DNA of 64,000 nucleotides from Acanthosepion pharaonis (GCA_903632075.3 CAHIKZ030000835.1:1104501-1168500), one strand, 5' to 3'; positions 42,061 through 52,208 are shown, numbered from the stretch's first letter. Notes: generated from the sequence alone by a model not told the origin. Made by a program: numbers and translations.

Positions 42061-42537
42061 AAAAACAACTAAAAGTTTAGCGTAGATAGTCGTTAAAATT
42101 AATAATAATGGAATAGGGTTGTTCTGTCACAAATCCTATAAAGGAAAGTCTCAGAATTACCGTGACTTCCGTCTAAATTTCTGGGATGAGAGGTTATCAA
42201 ATGTCGCCATCTTTGTTATTATCATAACGTTTCGGTTGTTGTACAGTCGATCTTCTGGTTTCTCGAATTATGCAACCCTTAGAGAATTTCGAGGCATTTA
42301 AACAAGTACTTTTTTTAAGCGAAGTGCTCAATATTAAGTAATAGAGAATTAATAATAAAAACTTATCTTTGCGACTCAAGGTTTTACAGAAATAGTATCC
42401 GCTTGTCAGGATATCTGATATTAAATATAATTCCTGTAGATATCATAATTTATCCACACATTATCATCAAATAAAATAGCGTAAAAAATAGTGTTAATTT
42501 TTAAGTATTATATTGTTGATATCTCTGTCGCTACTTC
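42061..42537. other. AT-rich sequence, nothing recognised
   Basis: No feature supported. Confidence 0.4.
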
Positions 42538-42563
42538 TCTCTCTTTCTATCTCTCTCTCTCTT

Positions 42564-42617
<54 letters not shown>

Positions 42618-42717
42618 CTCTATCTCTGATATTGAGCGCTTTCTAATAAGTACCGCGCATATAATATATAAATAATTATATATACTTATATTTATTTATA
42701 TTTATATACACTTGTCA

Positions 42718-42756
<39 letters not shown>

Positions 42757-42757
42757 A
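42538..42757. repeat. CT/TA/CA microsatellites around a 65-bp shared module
   Basis: (CT)n, then (TA)n at 42568-42615, then a module at 42616-42680 starting AGCTCTATCTCTGATATTGA, then AT-rich sequence and (CA)n at 42718-42753. The module is identical to 61793-61857, which is likewise set between TA and CA tracts. Confidence 0.9.
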
Positions 42758-43076
42758 CTAATAAGCCATGTATCAGCCGTGGCCGATAAACATTCAACAC
42801 AATAGAGGTTTGGGAAATGTCTAATTCTTCTGAGGCTCTTCTGGTGGACATTTTGGGACTGTAATAAAATGCTTCGGCAACAAATTGCTTATGGTCCTCT
42901 GTGCAAAGAGTTTTGGGTCGACCAGTTTCAGCGGCATTAAGAATTGAGCCAGTGGCATCAAATTTGTCACAAATGCGGTAAATGGTTTGTCTCTTTGGGG
43001 CTTGGGAACCAAAAGTTTCAATAAATTTTGTTCTAACGGTTTCAGCATTTCGAGACTTCTAATATTTAACAGCCAT
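42757..43076 (-). pseudogene. DUF4817-type mariner-like transposase, N-terminal part
   Basis: On the minus strand a frame from ATG at 43076 reads MAVKY, a TAG stop, then KSRNAETVRTKFIETFGSQ. It continues with RQTIYRICDKFDATGSILNA, TGRPKTLCTEDHKQFVAEAF and PKMSTRRASEELDISQTSIV. This is the paired helix-turn-helix, DNA-binding half of a DUF4817-type transposase, about 100 residues. It breaks into the CA microsatellite at 42757, and the catalytic half is absent. Apart from the early stop it is uninterrupted, so it is younger than most elements here. Confidence 0.88.
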
Positions 43077-43079
43077 TTT

Positions 43080-43605
43080 CTTGAATCGGTATTTAATTTA
43101 TTTGAAAAGAAAACACGATTAAATTTGTATTTTACTTGGCCTTCAACAAGTTGGCGTCTATTTGTAAAAACTTTCCTTAACTATAACAAGCCAATTTATG
43201 AAGGAAATGTTCATTTAAAATTTTTGTTTCAAATATTTCAAGTAGTGCTACAGAATCGCAAAGAACTGTATCTTACTTTGCGCAACGATAGCGAATGAGC
43301 AAAGCCTGCTAGTTATTAATATAACTTAACATGATATTGAAGAAAGGTAATGTATTGCTTGTTTCTGCTTCATAAGTAATTTTTATCGTACATTCAAATT
43401 TGTTTAGTTCAAGGTCAGGTAACGATGTTTATATTAATTGAGCATCATAATGATATTGTAAATGTGTTAATCGTATAAGTAAAATAATTTGGAAAGGTCA
43501 AAGGTTCAAGAAACTCCCAAGAAAAGAGAAGCCAAAACAACACTAAGAGGCGAATCTATCGGTAATATGAATTTTTATTTATAAAAAATTATTGTTAAAA
43601 TTGAA
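43080..43605. other. AT-rich sequence, nothing recognised
   Basis: A 103-codon plus-strand frame (42987-43298) starts in the antisense of the transposase and has no recognised similarity. Confidence 0.4.
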
Positions 43606-43609
43606 ATAT

Positions 43610-43818
43610 CATTGGTTTGGCAAATTTTAAGATTTTAACTATTGGTAATAAATATCTGGAAAGTGTTTTAACAGAGGACGGAAAGTACGACACTGAAATC
43701 CGAAGTCGCATTGGGATAACGAAACCTGCCTTCCAAAAGCTAAGCAGAGTATTAAGAAACAGGAAAATTTCGTTAGAAACAAAGAAAAGAGTACAGAACT
43801 GTTGCACTCCCAAATGAG
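43610..43818 (+). mobile_element. LINE reverse transcriptase fragment (family B)
   Basis: A 66-codon frame reads YLESVLTEDGKYDTEIRSRI, then GITKPAFQKLSRVLRNRKIS and LETKKRVQNC. It matches the YLGS.ITEDG....EI..RI..AK.AF.K...L.N..IS..TKKR.L.C block of this reverse transcriptase. Truncated on both sides. It joins the next LINE at about 43820. Confidence 0.85.
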
Positions 43819-43824
43819 GCTTCT

Positions 43825-45087
43825 TGCTTTGAACGTTTGTTTGGCATCAAGTTGACCCCAGATCTCAAGTGGAACTCATGATCTATTGATAAAGATGCTG
43901 GGAGCATAGTCGTCTTATTCTATCGTCCCAGGAAGTACCATGCTTTGCTTTTACAAGAATCGGCATCAGACCAAAAATGGATTATTGCTGCCATATCTGT
44001 TCTGAAACTGCTGAATCCCCTCTTTCCAGCCCTAATAGAATTTAAAATTGCTTACACGGACCTGTGGGTGATGACTTATTTTTTCACTCTGCTACCTAGA
44101 TGTGCGGGTGAGATAATAGATAACGTCATGCAATGTGAAATCAAAGAGTTGAACCCGAATTCCGGTTGGGCACGTTACATTCACGATAACGGTCCTGAAT
44201 CCCATAACCCCAGATTCGTCGGGGCTCCATATCCACTGCAGTCATAGCAACACTAGGGTTTCTTGGGCTAGATAACCGAACGGAACCTATCCCTCTCTAG
44301 GATGATTTATGAATTCAGAGTTTTTCCTTCTCCTATACTGGTTGCCTACAAAAACTATAGGGCCCAATCTACAGCTAGGAAATTTAATTACGCACAAATA
44401 ATACTGGGAAAGATATAAATCCATGTCCCCTATCTATGGGTTAAATAATCAATGTAAAAAAAATCATTGTTCTTTTTCTAAAAAAAATATTAATGCAATA
44501 TTCATTTTCTAAAAATTATTATTCATACAATCTAAAAAATTGTTTCGGCTTTAGAAAAAAGACAGAAGGGTTGTTAAGCCGTTAAAAAATTCACTTGCGC
44601 ACAAATAACATTGGAAAATGTATGAACCCGTGTTTCCCCATCTATGGGTTAAATAATCATAGTAAAATAATCATTGTTTTTTCTCAAAAATTTTTTTACG
44701 CAATATTTATTCGCAAAAAGTAATTATTCATATAATCAAAAAAATTGTTTAGGTTTTAGATAAACGACAAACGGGTTGATTAAAAAAAAAAAACAAATCA
44801 AAAGATATCAAACTCTGCGGTCACTTTCTCACATACAGTCGCTAGTCTGTCTCTACTCAATCGCTATTTCCATGGCAAAAGTTCAAATGAGCTCCATTCT
44901 TTAGATGTACCTGTCAAGACCTTTACGCTATGCTACCTCCACGGAGTCGGATCGTTCGCATTTCCAGCGTATTCCAAATGCAAGATGAAAGTTCCAAGCA
45001 AACAGATTTTCCCCAAAACCGTTATTTCATGAAACAAACTCCCACACAGGTGCTTACCTGAAAACTACAATATTAACTTCTTCAATA
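43825..45087 (+). mobile_element. Jockey-like LINE split by a retroposon
   Basis: The first part (43825-44092) encodes KLTPDLKWNS, DAGSIVVLFYRPRKY and IRPKMDYCCHI, then GPVGDDLFFHS. After the insertion the frame goes on directly from 44819 with HTVASLSLLNRYFHGKSSNE and LHSLDVPVKTF, ending near LPHRCLPENYNINFFN. The repeat ACTCTGC at 44086-44092 and 44812-44818 marks the insertion. Same family as 17809-21250. About 900 bp of the 3' half of the element remain. Confidence 0.85.
44093..44811 (+). mobile_element. Retroposon inserted in the LINE, 7-bp target duplication
   Basis: Flanked by ACTCTGC on both sides and ending in TTGATTAAAAAAAAAAAACA, an A-rich 3' end. No open frame of note. It includes TTTCCTTCTCCTATACTGGT (44324), shared with the tRNA-SINE 3' part, and a tandem duplication of about 205 bp (44380-44575 and 44585-44790) containing CTATGGGTTAAATAATCA. 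The first ~290 bp is not recognised. Probably a composite SINE or a truncated LINE. Confidence 0.7.
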
Positions 45088-45089
45088 CA

Positions 45090-45540
45090 AATATTTATTT
45101 TTTATTTATCCCCCTTATCCTTGTTGTCTTCATTTCCAACTGCTCATCTTTCATTCATATCACTCACGTCGTTCATCATTACCATTTTTAATAATAATTG
45201 CTTACCTTGAGTGTCTCTCGAGCTTTGTACTGGGTGAGTTTTACTACGTAAAAAAAGGAAGCCTAAATATAACGAAAGGTTCTTATCAAATTGGTTACTT
45301 CTTTGCTGCAAACGTTGATAAACGAATTGTTTCTGTGGCTGAGTTAAGTCTGTCGTCGACTTGCTATTCGCTGGTAAACTAGTTTCATGCCTCGAAAATG
45401 GAAAAACATGCTTCTTTGCGTCAATATCGACTGGAGAAATTTGTTTTACGTGAAAACATGGCGTGTTTAATTTGGCGGGAAATTACTCACTGCTGAACCG
45501 TTTACACTTCTGCACTTCCTGACCCCAATTCGAGGTATAG
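45090..45540. other. Unique sequence, nothing recognised
   Basis: No feature supported. Confidence 0.4.
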
Positions 45541-45569
45541 CGTTCTTTTTTGTATCCACAACTGTCTGT

Positions 45570-45860
45570 AAGTAAGTAAATAAATAAATAAAAATAAAAG
45601 TAATGATAAACAAGAAATAAATATGTATATAAATAAAAAATAAAATAAGTAAAAATAATAAAGAAAGCAATCATAATAAATAAATAAGTGTTTAAAAAAA
45701 TAAAACAAATAAAGAGATGAATAAATAAATGAAAATGAATGAATAATAAATAAATAAATTATATAAATTAAAGTAAAATAAATAAAATAATAAAGACAGA
45801 AATATTTAATAAATAAAAATTAAATAAACAAAACACTAAAATGAAAAGAAAATAATTTCA
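45570..45860. repeat. AAAT-rich low-complexity tract
   Basis: Irregular TAAATAAA units over about 290 bp. The phenylalanine/tyrosine frames on the minus strand are artefacts. Confidence 0.9.
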
Positions 45861-45889
45861 AAGGAACGCCCTCAGTAGAATGCAACATA

Positions 45890-45979
45890 TACTACTACAT
45901 GTACTACTACTACTACTAGTACTACTACTACTACTACTACTACTATTACTACTATTACTACTACTACTAATAATAATAA
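45890..45979. repeat. ACT microsatellite
   Basis: (ACT)n with a few interruptions, turning into (AAT)n. Confidence 0.95.
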
Positions 45980-46191
45980 TGGCCCTTTCTGGACAACAAC
46001 AAACTAGTAGCTGTAAGACGTAATATCTTAAAAGATTACTTTGTATGGAATTGCACGTTTTATCCGCAAAACCTTTTCCATCTAAAGAAAGCGTCCCAAA
46101 TATGCATTGGTAACTCTCCTACAGTATCCTTTTTATTACTCACAGACACCGGAGGGGACTTGGTAATTAGTCACTAAAAATTACTCTCTGA

Positions 46192-46215
46192 CAATAATAA
46201 TAATAATAATAATAA
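46192..46215. repeat. AAT microsatellite at a LINE truncation point
   Basis: (AAT)8, immediately before the coding remnant of the R2-like LINE. Confidence 0.95.
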
Positions 46216-47060
46216 ATACCTAAAACGAACGAAAGAAGCAGATGTGGACCAACAGAAAACACATCAGTGGCTGAGAAGCATCGGGTTGAAAGCTGAGATG
46301 AAAGGACTAATTTTTGGAGCTCAGGACCAAAACATCGCAACCAGATCTTATCACTATCACATAATCAAGGATAGAACTAACTCTAAATCCAGGATCTACG
46401 GAAAATATGATGAAAATGTCGACCATATTATCTCAGAATGCCCAAAACTAGCAAAAATGAATATACCCAGAGACATAAAAGGTAGCGACATATATACACT
46501 GGAAAATATGCAAGAAGCACAAAATCGAAACCACTGAGAGATGATATGAGTGAGCACTGGACACAGTTAGCCAAAATGACGATTTAACTATCCTCTGGGA
46601 CATGCCAATTCAAACTGATAAGGAAATAAAAGCCAACAGACCGTATATTATCATAAAAAAACAAGAAATTCAGGAAGTGTATCCTTATTGACATAGTAGT
46701 ACCATCTGAGAGAAACATTTCCTTGAAAATTATCGAGAAATTGTCTAAATGCAATGACCTGGAGATCGAGATTAACAGGATGTGGGGAAGGAAGACTGAG
46801 ACTGTACCAATTAGAATCGGAGCTTTGGGCCTCTTGAGAAAAGGAATGAATAATTTTACTTACAGTGTCCCAGGTAACATCAACATACAAGTTGTCCAAA
46901 AGATCGCCCGACTAGGATCATAACATATACTAAGGTAATTTATAACAATTAAATGGCAATTTTTTCTATAGAGCCCAAGTATCATAGTTTGGACCCGGTT
47001 TTACAGGAGACAAAGCCGGAAACATACTCAAATGATGATGATAATAATAATTATTTTAAT
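46216..47060 (+). mobile_element. R2-like LINE, C-terminal zinc knuckle and endonuclease region
   Basis: The first frame (to 46534) reads KRTKEADVDQQKTHQWLRSI, GLKAEMKGLIFGAQDQNIAT and IYGKYDENVDHIISECPKL. The last is the usual CRLCG...ET.DHI..GCP knuckle with its first two cysteines lost. After a frameshift near 46520-46670 the frame (to 46920) reads RKCILIDIVVPSERNISLKI and DLEIEINRMW...VPIRIGALG. This corresponds to the restriction-like endonuclease region of R2-type LINEs, where RPD is now RPY (near 46637) but the later aspartate is kept. The 3' UTR runs to a GATGATGATAATAATAAT tail. Confidence 0.88.
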
Positions 47061-47093
47061 GAGTACTACACATTTATAAAATTTGACTCAATC

Positions 47094-47103
<10 letters not shown>

Positions 47104-47160
<57 letters not shown>
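47104..47160. repeat. TA microsatellite
   Basis: About 28 TA units. The following GAGAAAGGCAACTCTGAATT to about 47310 is not recognised. Confidence 0.97.
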
Positions 47161-47164
<4 letters not shown>

Positions 47165-47780
47165 AAGGCAACTCTGAATTCAAATACTCCGGAGGTCTTT
47201 TGGGGGACCTTGTGGCTCGTAGTGCACCAGGTCTCTGTATTCGGACCTTCATAAAGTGTGGTTGGTTCTGCAGAAAGCCTTCACCGCTATAATCAAATCA
47301 TATGTGCTAGTGTCTAGGCTGTTGGTTCCTCGGAACTGAGCTGCTTGACCCTCATACGTCGAATACGACGGGAGAATCCACCATATTTAGTGTATTGGGG
47401 CAGCAGATCATTATTCAAACATATACATATTAAGTATAATAAACAACGAATGTCTATTATGTTTGATCATGAGCCGTTCTAAACTTCGCATAGTGGCTTT
47501 AATTTCGGGAGAAAATAAAGACAAAAACTATTCAACATTTTGATATTTTTTCTTATGCTGTTCCTCAATCTAAACTTTCAGCTCACATGAGCCATCATCC
47601 GAATGGTTATATGGACATTGCAACAGAGATATTCACCATCAAAGATGACATCCCGTTATGTTTACATAGACGTTTGCCATACGACGATGACCGTCGCGGA
47701 ATAGCAGACGCGGGTCGTAAATTCGTAATGCGGGTCTGTGACATCATACATGACCACGTGAGAGAAAGAAATGTTATCAA
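47161..47780. other. Unique sequence before the inverted-repeat element
   Basis: A 90-codon plus frame and a 78-codon minus frame overlap at 47587-47859. They run into the inverted repeat and have no recognised similarity. A link to a Penelope-like element is possible but not shown. Confidence 0.25.
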
Positions 47781-47781
47781 C

Positions 47782-48292
47782 AGAACCATGTTCGGACTGT
47801 TGTCCTCAACTTTACTGTTACTGTCATGTTCACGACTTTTCACCCGTTGTTTGCTCTAGCCTTCTTCAGGGGATTGGAATTTCGAAACGAACCTTTTACT
47901 TCGTCCACCGGGTAGATTGTTCTAGTTCCACGTGCTATGCCTCTTCCGGATGTCACAGTTATTTCCCTTTAAGTACACATGGCCCAGTAGATAAAAATGT
48001 TGGTTGGATCCAGTGACTTGACCCAAGAGTTGTGAGTTCAATACATGGCTACGGTAGTGGTGGAAAAAAAAACCCAAAAATCAAAAAAACTTGGAGAGTT
48101 GAGTTAAAGAGAGATAAGTAAGACATCCGGAAGAGGCATGGCACGTGGATCTAGAACAATATACCCCGGTGGACGAAACGAAGGTTTCAGTTCGAAATTC
48201 CAATCACCTGAAGAAGGTCTGTGCGTACAATGGCCGAAACGTCGTGAACATGACTATAAAGATGAGGACAACAGTCCGAACAATGTACATAA
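47782..48292. mobile_element. Inverted-repeat element with hammerhead-like motif and tRNA-like centre
   Basis: Arms 47782-47952 and 48123-48292, about 170 bp each, are complementary with ~85% visual identity. The right arm carries CACCTGAAGAAGGTCTGTGC ... GGCCGAAACGTCGTGAAC. The left arm, read on the minus strand, has CCCCTGAAGAAGGCTAGAGC with a damaged GGGTGAAAAG. The 170-bp centre contains TGGCCCAGTAGATAAAAATG (A-box-like) and GAGTTCAATAC (B-box-like) at 47981-48045. The same outer sequence in shorter form makes the hairpin at 51663-51879. It resembles the hammerhead-bearing ends of Penelope-like elements or small derived elements. No coding part. Confidence 0.7.
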
Positions 48293-48294
48293 TG

Positions 48295-49375
48295 TAAATA
48301 ATTACAATACCTCATCTTAGAAATATAGACAGATATGAAAGAATTTATAGCAAAAAAGACTACATTACGGCAACGAGAAAGTGACTGAACCCAAGATGCC
48401 AGGTCAGGCCCAATAACATTGCAGATTTTTCTTTGGAATTTTTAAATATATAGCAGGATCACCGGACTAGATGCACCTGCTATATATTTGTATGTATAGA
48501 TGGGATAAAATCGAAATTACTGGGGGCAATGAAGACGTAACTAGGTTTTGCCTGAACAAATCGAGTCTAATCTTCACTGCTGCTGCGCAACCGATCCAGA
48601 TATAGGCTTTATAAAAAGACGCAGTTGAATTAATTTCTTTTCGTAGTTGATCTTTTTTGTCTGTCTGGTTTACTCTCCCAGGGTAAAGAGTGTGTTTTTG
48701 TAGACAAATCGTAATAATAAAATTCGAATATATTCTATACCTATTTTCGAAGCTATTTAAATTACAATGTATTTCGAATAATGTCAAATGATTATAACAT
48801 TATAGTAGGCACCTCCAAAGATTCGCTATAAAAAGGAGCATACATGATAAAAAAAAAATATCCAAAATTTAATAAAACAAAGTTTTATCAAAATATTTGT
48901 GATATCATTAACAGATAAGACCAAGGGATATTTTTACGTAAAGAATTTTTTTAAAATCCATTTTAGAACCTTCAAAATTTTGGTTAATAAAAACTTCTTT
49001 TTCTAGCGTCAACGTGCGACCATAAATTTGTATGGGAAATTTGAGTGTTTTTTGCGGTGAAAAACATTGATTTGGAAATTCTTGCAAAAATCAGATTATT
49101 GTGAGAGTTAAATTAAACTATAATGATTTATTCACAAATGAATGATATTTTTAAATGATTCATTTTAAAAGTTTTAGTAAAAAAATTAACATTTGTTAAG
49201 CAACACTTATTTAATTTTATAAAATTTCGAGAAATTCATTTTTTGTAGTGTTTAATGTATAAATTATAACGACAAGTCTTCGGAGAATTTAAATCATTTT
49301 TTTGGTCTAACAGGACTTCCATTTACAGAAAGTCTATTTTGAATTGTAAAAAAATGCAATAAAACTAATACATTA
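48295..49375. other. Very AT-rich sequence, nothing recognised
   Basis: No gene signature. 48467-48787 has a 106-codon minus frame without recognised similarity. Confidence 0.35.
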
Positions 49376-49377
49376 TT

Positions 49378-49448
49378 TGATTAGAAATGCTTTTAGTTGC
49401 TTTTATGAATAAAATATTCATAAAAGCAATTAAAAGCATTTCTAATCA
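49378..49448. repeat. 33-bp-arm hairpin
   Basis: Arms 49378-49410 (TGATTAGAAATGCTTTTAGT...) and 49416-49448 (...AAAGCATTTCTAATCA) pair with a single G:T-type difference around AAAAT. It is too perfect and too small-looped for a typical microRNA precursor. It may be the core of a foldback element. Confidence 0.9.
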
Positions 49449-49449
49449 A

Positions 49450-49980
49450 CTGGACACTATTGTCATAAGAAAAAAAAAACATTTTTCAATGAATAACCAA
49501 TTTTTACAAGAATTGTTTCATTTTTTTAAATATTTTCATTAGAATAATTTATAAACTTTTAAAGTTTTTAAAATTCTGTATTAATTTGTAGCGATCATGT
49601 GATATTGTCATTAAGTAAAAACTATTACTAATCATAAATGGAAAAGCTTTCTACAATTCAGTGAACCCCAGTATTTTAAGAAGAATTTGTGTGTGTGTGC
49701 ATAAATGTGCCGATTTTTGTAAATACGGACGTGCATAGATGACATTATCAAAAAATAAAAGTGATAACTATAGTAAATATAAAATTTATTGTTAATTTTC
49801 TAACATTTCCTCAACAATCGCCTTCGTAAATAAGCCAGGGTACCTAAAATTCAATAAAATATTAGAATGCTTAAAATATGTTTAATTTTTCAGATTACTG
49901 GGAAATTTCATATGTAATATTAGTGGGTTATTTATCATGGAAGTCTGCATTTATTATATTTGTGTCTACGGATAAACATT
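49450..49980. other. AT-rich sequence, nothing recognised
   Basis: No feature supported. Confidence 0.4.
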
Positions 49981-50281
49981 CTTTCTTTCTTTTTACGTAC
50001 CATGTCCTTTCAGGACGTAGGCGATCATGGCTTTCCATTTCCCTCTATACCTTGAAGCTCTCAAAAGTTCCTTCCCTCTGCTTCCTCCCCCCAGACCACG
50101 TTCTGTCATCCACTTGCTCAAGCTCGTCAGTTATGTCACACGTTGTTTTCCCTCGTCTATCTTTCCCTCTATTCAACGCGTGGGTATCAGATTCTACAGG
50201 CCTTTCTTCCTCACTATGTGTCCCAGAAACTTCAGCTGCCTCTTTCTAGTGTTAAGTATAAGCATGGGGTTTATACTTGTC
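49981..50281 (-). mobile_element. LINE reverse transcriptase C-terminal remnant (family B)
   Basis: On the minus strand LNTRKRQLKFLGHIVRKKGL (from about 50270) is followed by SKWMTERGLGGGSRGKELL and KWKAMIAYVLKGHGT. It matches 26356-26619 in order. Stops and frameshifts present. Confidence 0.85.
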
Positions 50282-50388
50282 ATGGGTTGGGTTCATACAT
50301 GGATCTATGAATAAATATTGGTCGGGTTTATTCTTGAGTCTATAAGTATTGGTGGGGGTTCATACTTGAGGTTGTAGATAAATATTAG

Positions 50389-50390
<2 letters not shown>
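50282..50390 (+). repeat. 35-bp minisatellite, three worn copies
   Basis: GGTTTATACTTGTCATGG, GGTTTATTCTTGAGTCTATA and GGGTTCATACTTGAGG belong to the same unit as 6795-7312. Confidence 0.7.
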
Positions 50391-50438
<48 letters not shown>

Positions 50439-50514
50439 CCAGTCTGTTTTTATCTACCTATCTATCTGCCTGCCTATATCTATTTCTCTGTCTATCAAAC
50501 TTTCTTCATTTTTT

Positions 50515-50567
<53 letters not shown>

Positions 50568-50570
50568 ACA
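50391..50570. repeat. TATC microsatellite
   Basis: Two (TATC)n runs of about 50 bp separated by worn units. First member of the TATC/TAGA cluster that extends to 54.3 kb. Confidence 0.97.
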
Positions 50571-50649
50571 AGATCCAAAGTGTGAAGAAACCAATGAAGA
50601 TGGAAATAATCAAACCGTCATAATTGCTCTAACGAGACTTACTTTGAGT

Positions 50650-50735
50650 GATTGATGGATTTTTTTTCTTTTTACAGCTTATCAACCTTTTCAGGTTATT
50701 TAAAGCTAGAAAATATTTGTAGACCGTGAAAAGAG
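50650..50735 (-). mobile_element. 5S/tRNA SINE tail fragment
   Basis: TTTTTACAGCTTATCAACCT followed by TTATTTAAAGCTAGAAAATA matches the tail of 53357-53668. The rest is lost. Confidence 0.65.
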
Positions 50736-50739
50736 ATTA

Positions 50740-51620
50740 CGCACACTGTTTAAGCAGTCAATATACAAGTGATTTCAGTAATTAAACGTATTTGTGTCTT
50801 AGTTTTAAAATCTTTCTGTCGTGTTCACTAAATTTTTAAATACAATATTTATAAACCAATCACATTTAAGAAAATACTTACATCTTAAAAAGCACCAATA
50901 AAATCATAGAATACAAATTAGAAAGTTTGTTGTATTAGTCATCATGATTTTTAAGTAGATACCACCCAAATATCGTGCGGACGTAGTAGAAGACATACCA
51001 CGTGGTTTTTTTTAGGGCCAATTAGGAATAAATAAATAATTTAATTCTGGAGCCTATTTTGTTACGAAAAAGTGTATAAAACATATGATATCCGGCCCCA
51101 GACAGGATACGCACAGTTGTCACCAAACTCCACGCAACTCTCGCTTATGATCTTCACGACCTTATGCTAAAAGTGACAACGTTGACAAACTGCAAAGAGA
51201 CCGCTTCAGACTACGGCAACAACGCCAACAGTAAGAAACAAATTTTAACTATCTCTTGTATCCGCTTTACAATGAACCCCGCACACACGTGTTGACTTTT
51301 TTTCATACAAACACACATATAACAACATTTGATTGTTTCTCACATACGTACACAAAGAGAATTTATATTTTATTTCAGAATTTTCTCAACGCAAACAAAA
51401 AGACATGACTTTTCAATCCATCGCCAACTGCTTGTATTCTTGTTGTTATATTAAATTAATGTTTATTTGTTGAAACTACGTTGTCTTTTATTGTTTCAAT
51501 GAAAATCACGTGATTATTCTGGGCGGTCAAATTACGAGCGACCCCACAACGATATTTTGTCAATTGTATTGAATGCCGACACTCCGAATTTTAACATTCA
51601 ACGAAAAACCAAGTAGAAGC
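50740..51620. other. Mostly unique sequence; part of a dispersed repeat
   Basis: 50746-50820 (GATTTCAGTAATTAAACG, TTTGTGTCTTAGTTTTAAAAT) recurs at 54875-54945. 51090-51250 is more balanced in composition but not recognised. Confidence 0.4.
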
Positions 51621-52010
51621 ATTTTGTCTTAATGAATTACTTTTGGTTAAAGAAGCAAACATCTGAGATGAGGTATTATGATTACTTTCATTATTTACAT
51701 TATTCGGACTGTTATCCTCATCTTCATTGCCATATTCACAACGTTTCGGTCGCTGTACGCTCCGACCTCTTCGGTTCGAAATTCCAGTCACCTGAAGAAG
51801 GCCGGAGCGTACAATGGCCGAAACGTTGTGAATATGGTAATGAAGATGAGGATAACATTCCGAATAATGTAAATAATGCAAGAAGCAAACATGTAGAAAA
51901 ATATTAACTAATTCACTTCAAATTTGCTGGCGTTATTGAGGAGAATTTCGTCTGATTAAAATAAAAGATTTATTAATTTATTTTACATCAGTTTTGATCC
52001 ATATTAATTT
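51621..52010 (+). repeat. Dispersed repeat carrying a hairpin insertion
   Basis: Flanks of the hairpin (GTCTTAATGAATTACTTTTG before it; ATGTAGAAAAATATTAAC ... GATTAAAATAAAA after it) are collinear with 54954-55110, which lacks the insertion. The family itself is not recognised. Confidence 0.8.
51663..51879. mobile_element. Hairpin element with hammerhead-like motif, 13-bp target duplication
   Basis: Bounded by AAGAAGCAAACAT at 51650-51662 and 51880-51892, and absent from the related site at 54990. Arms 51689-51772 and 51795-51880 pair almost fully around GGTTCGAAATTCCAGTCAC. The right arm has CTGAAGAAGGCCGGAGCG ... GGCCGAAACG. The left arm, read on the minus strand, has CGAAGAGGTCGGAGCG ... 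GACCGAAACG. The proposed stem II pair is C-G in one arm and U-A in the other. The long target duplication suggests target-primed insertion (LINE- or Penelope-like) rather than a cut-and-paste transposon. Confidence 0.82.
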
Positions 52011-52036
52011 TACTCTGTCTCTCGTCTACACTGTTT

Positions 52037-52038
52037 CC

Positions 52039-52082
<44 letters not shown>

Positions 52083-52208
52083 CAGTTTCTTCATTATCTA
52101 TCTATCTATCTATCTATCTGTCTGTCTGTCTCATTCTGTTCGTATCTATCTCGTTCTGTTTCTATCTATCTATCTATCTATCTATCTATTTATCTATCTA
52201 TCTATCTG
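52037..52208. repeat. TATC microsatellite
   Basis: Several (TATC)n runs with CTCAGTTTC and CTCATTCTGTT interruptions. Confidence 0.97.

Noticed and set aside
43945..44247. 100-codon unknown protein gene
   Set aside because: The first half is the wrong frame of the jockey-like LINE and the second half is the inserted retroposon.
47587..47859. Coding remnant of a Penelope-like element next to the hammerhead-like arms
   Set aside because: No reverse transcriptase or GIY-YIG motif could be found in either frame.
49378..49448. MicroRNA precursor
   Set aside because: Arms are almost perfectly complementary with a 5-nt loop, unlike animal precursors with bulges and larger loops. No other support.
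51793..51830. A canonical, active hammerhead ribozyme
   Set aside because: An extra A separates the CUGAAGA core from stem II in one arm, the core is CCGAAGA in the other, and stem III with a cleavage site could not be drawn convincingly. Kept as hammerhead-like only.
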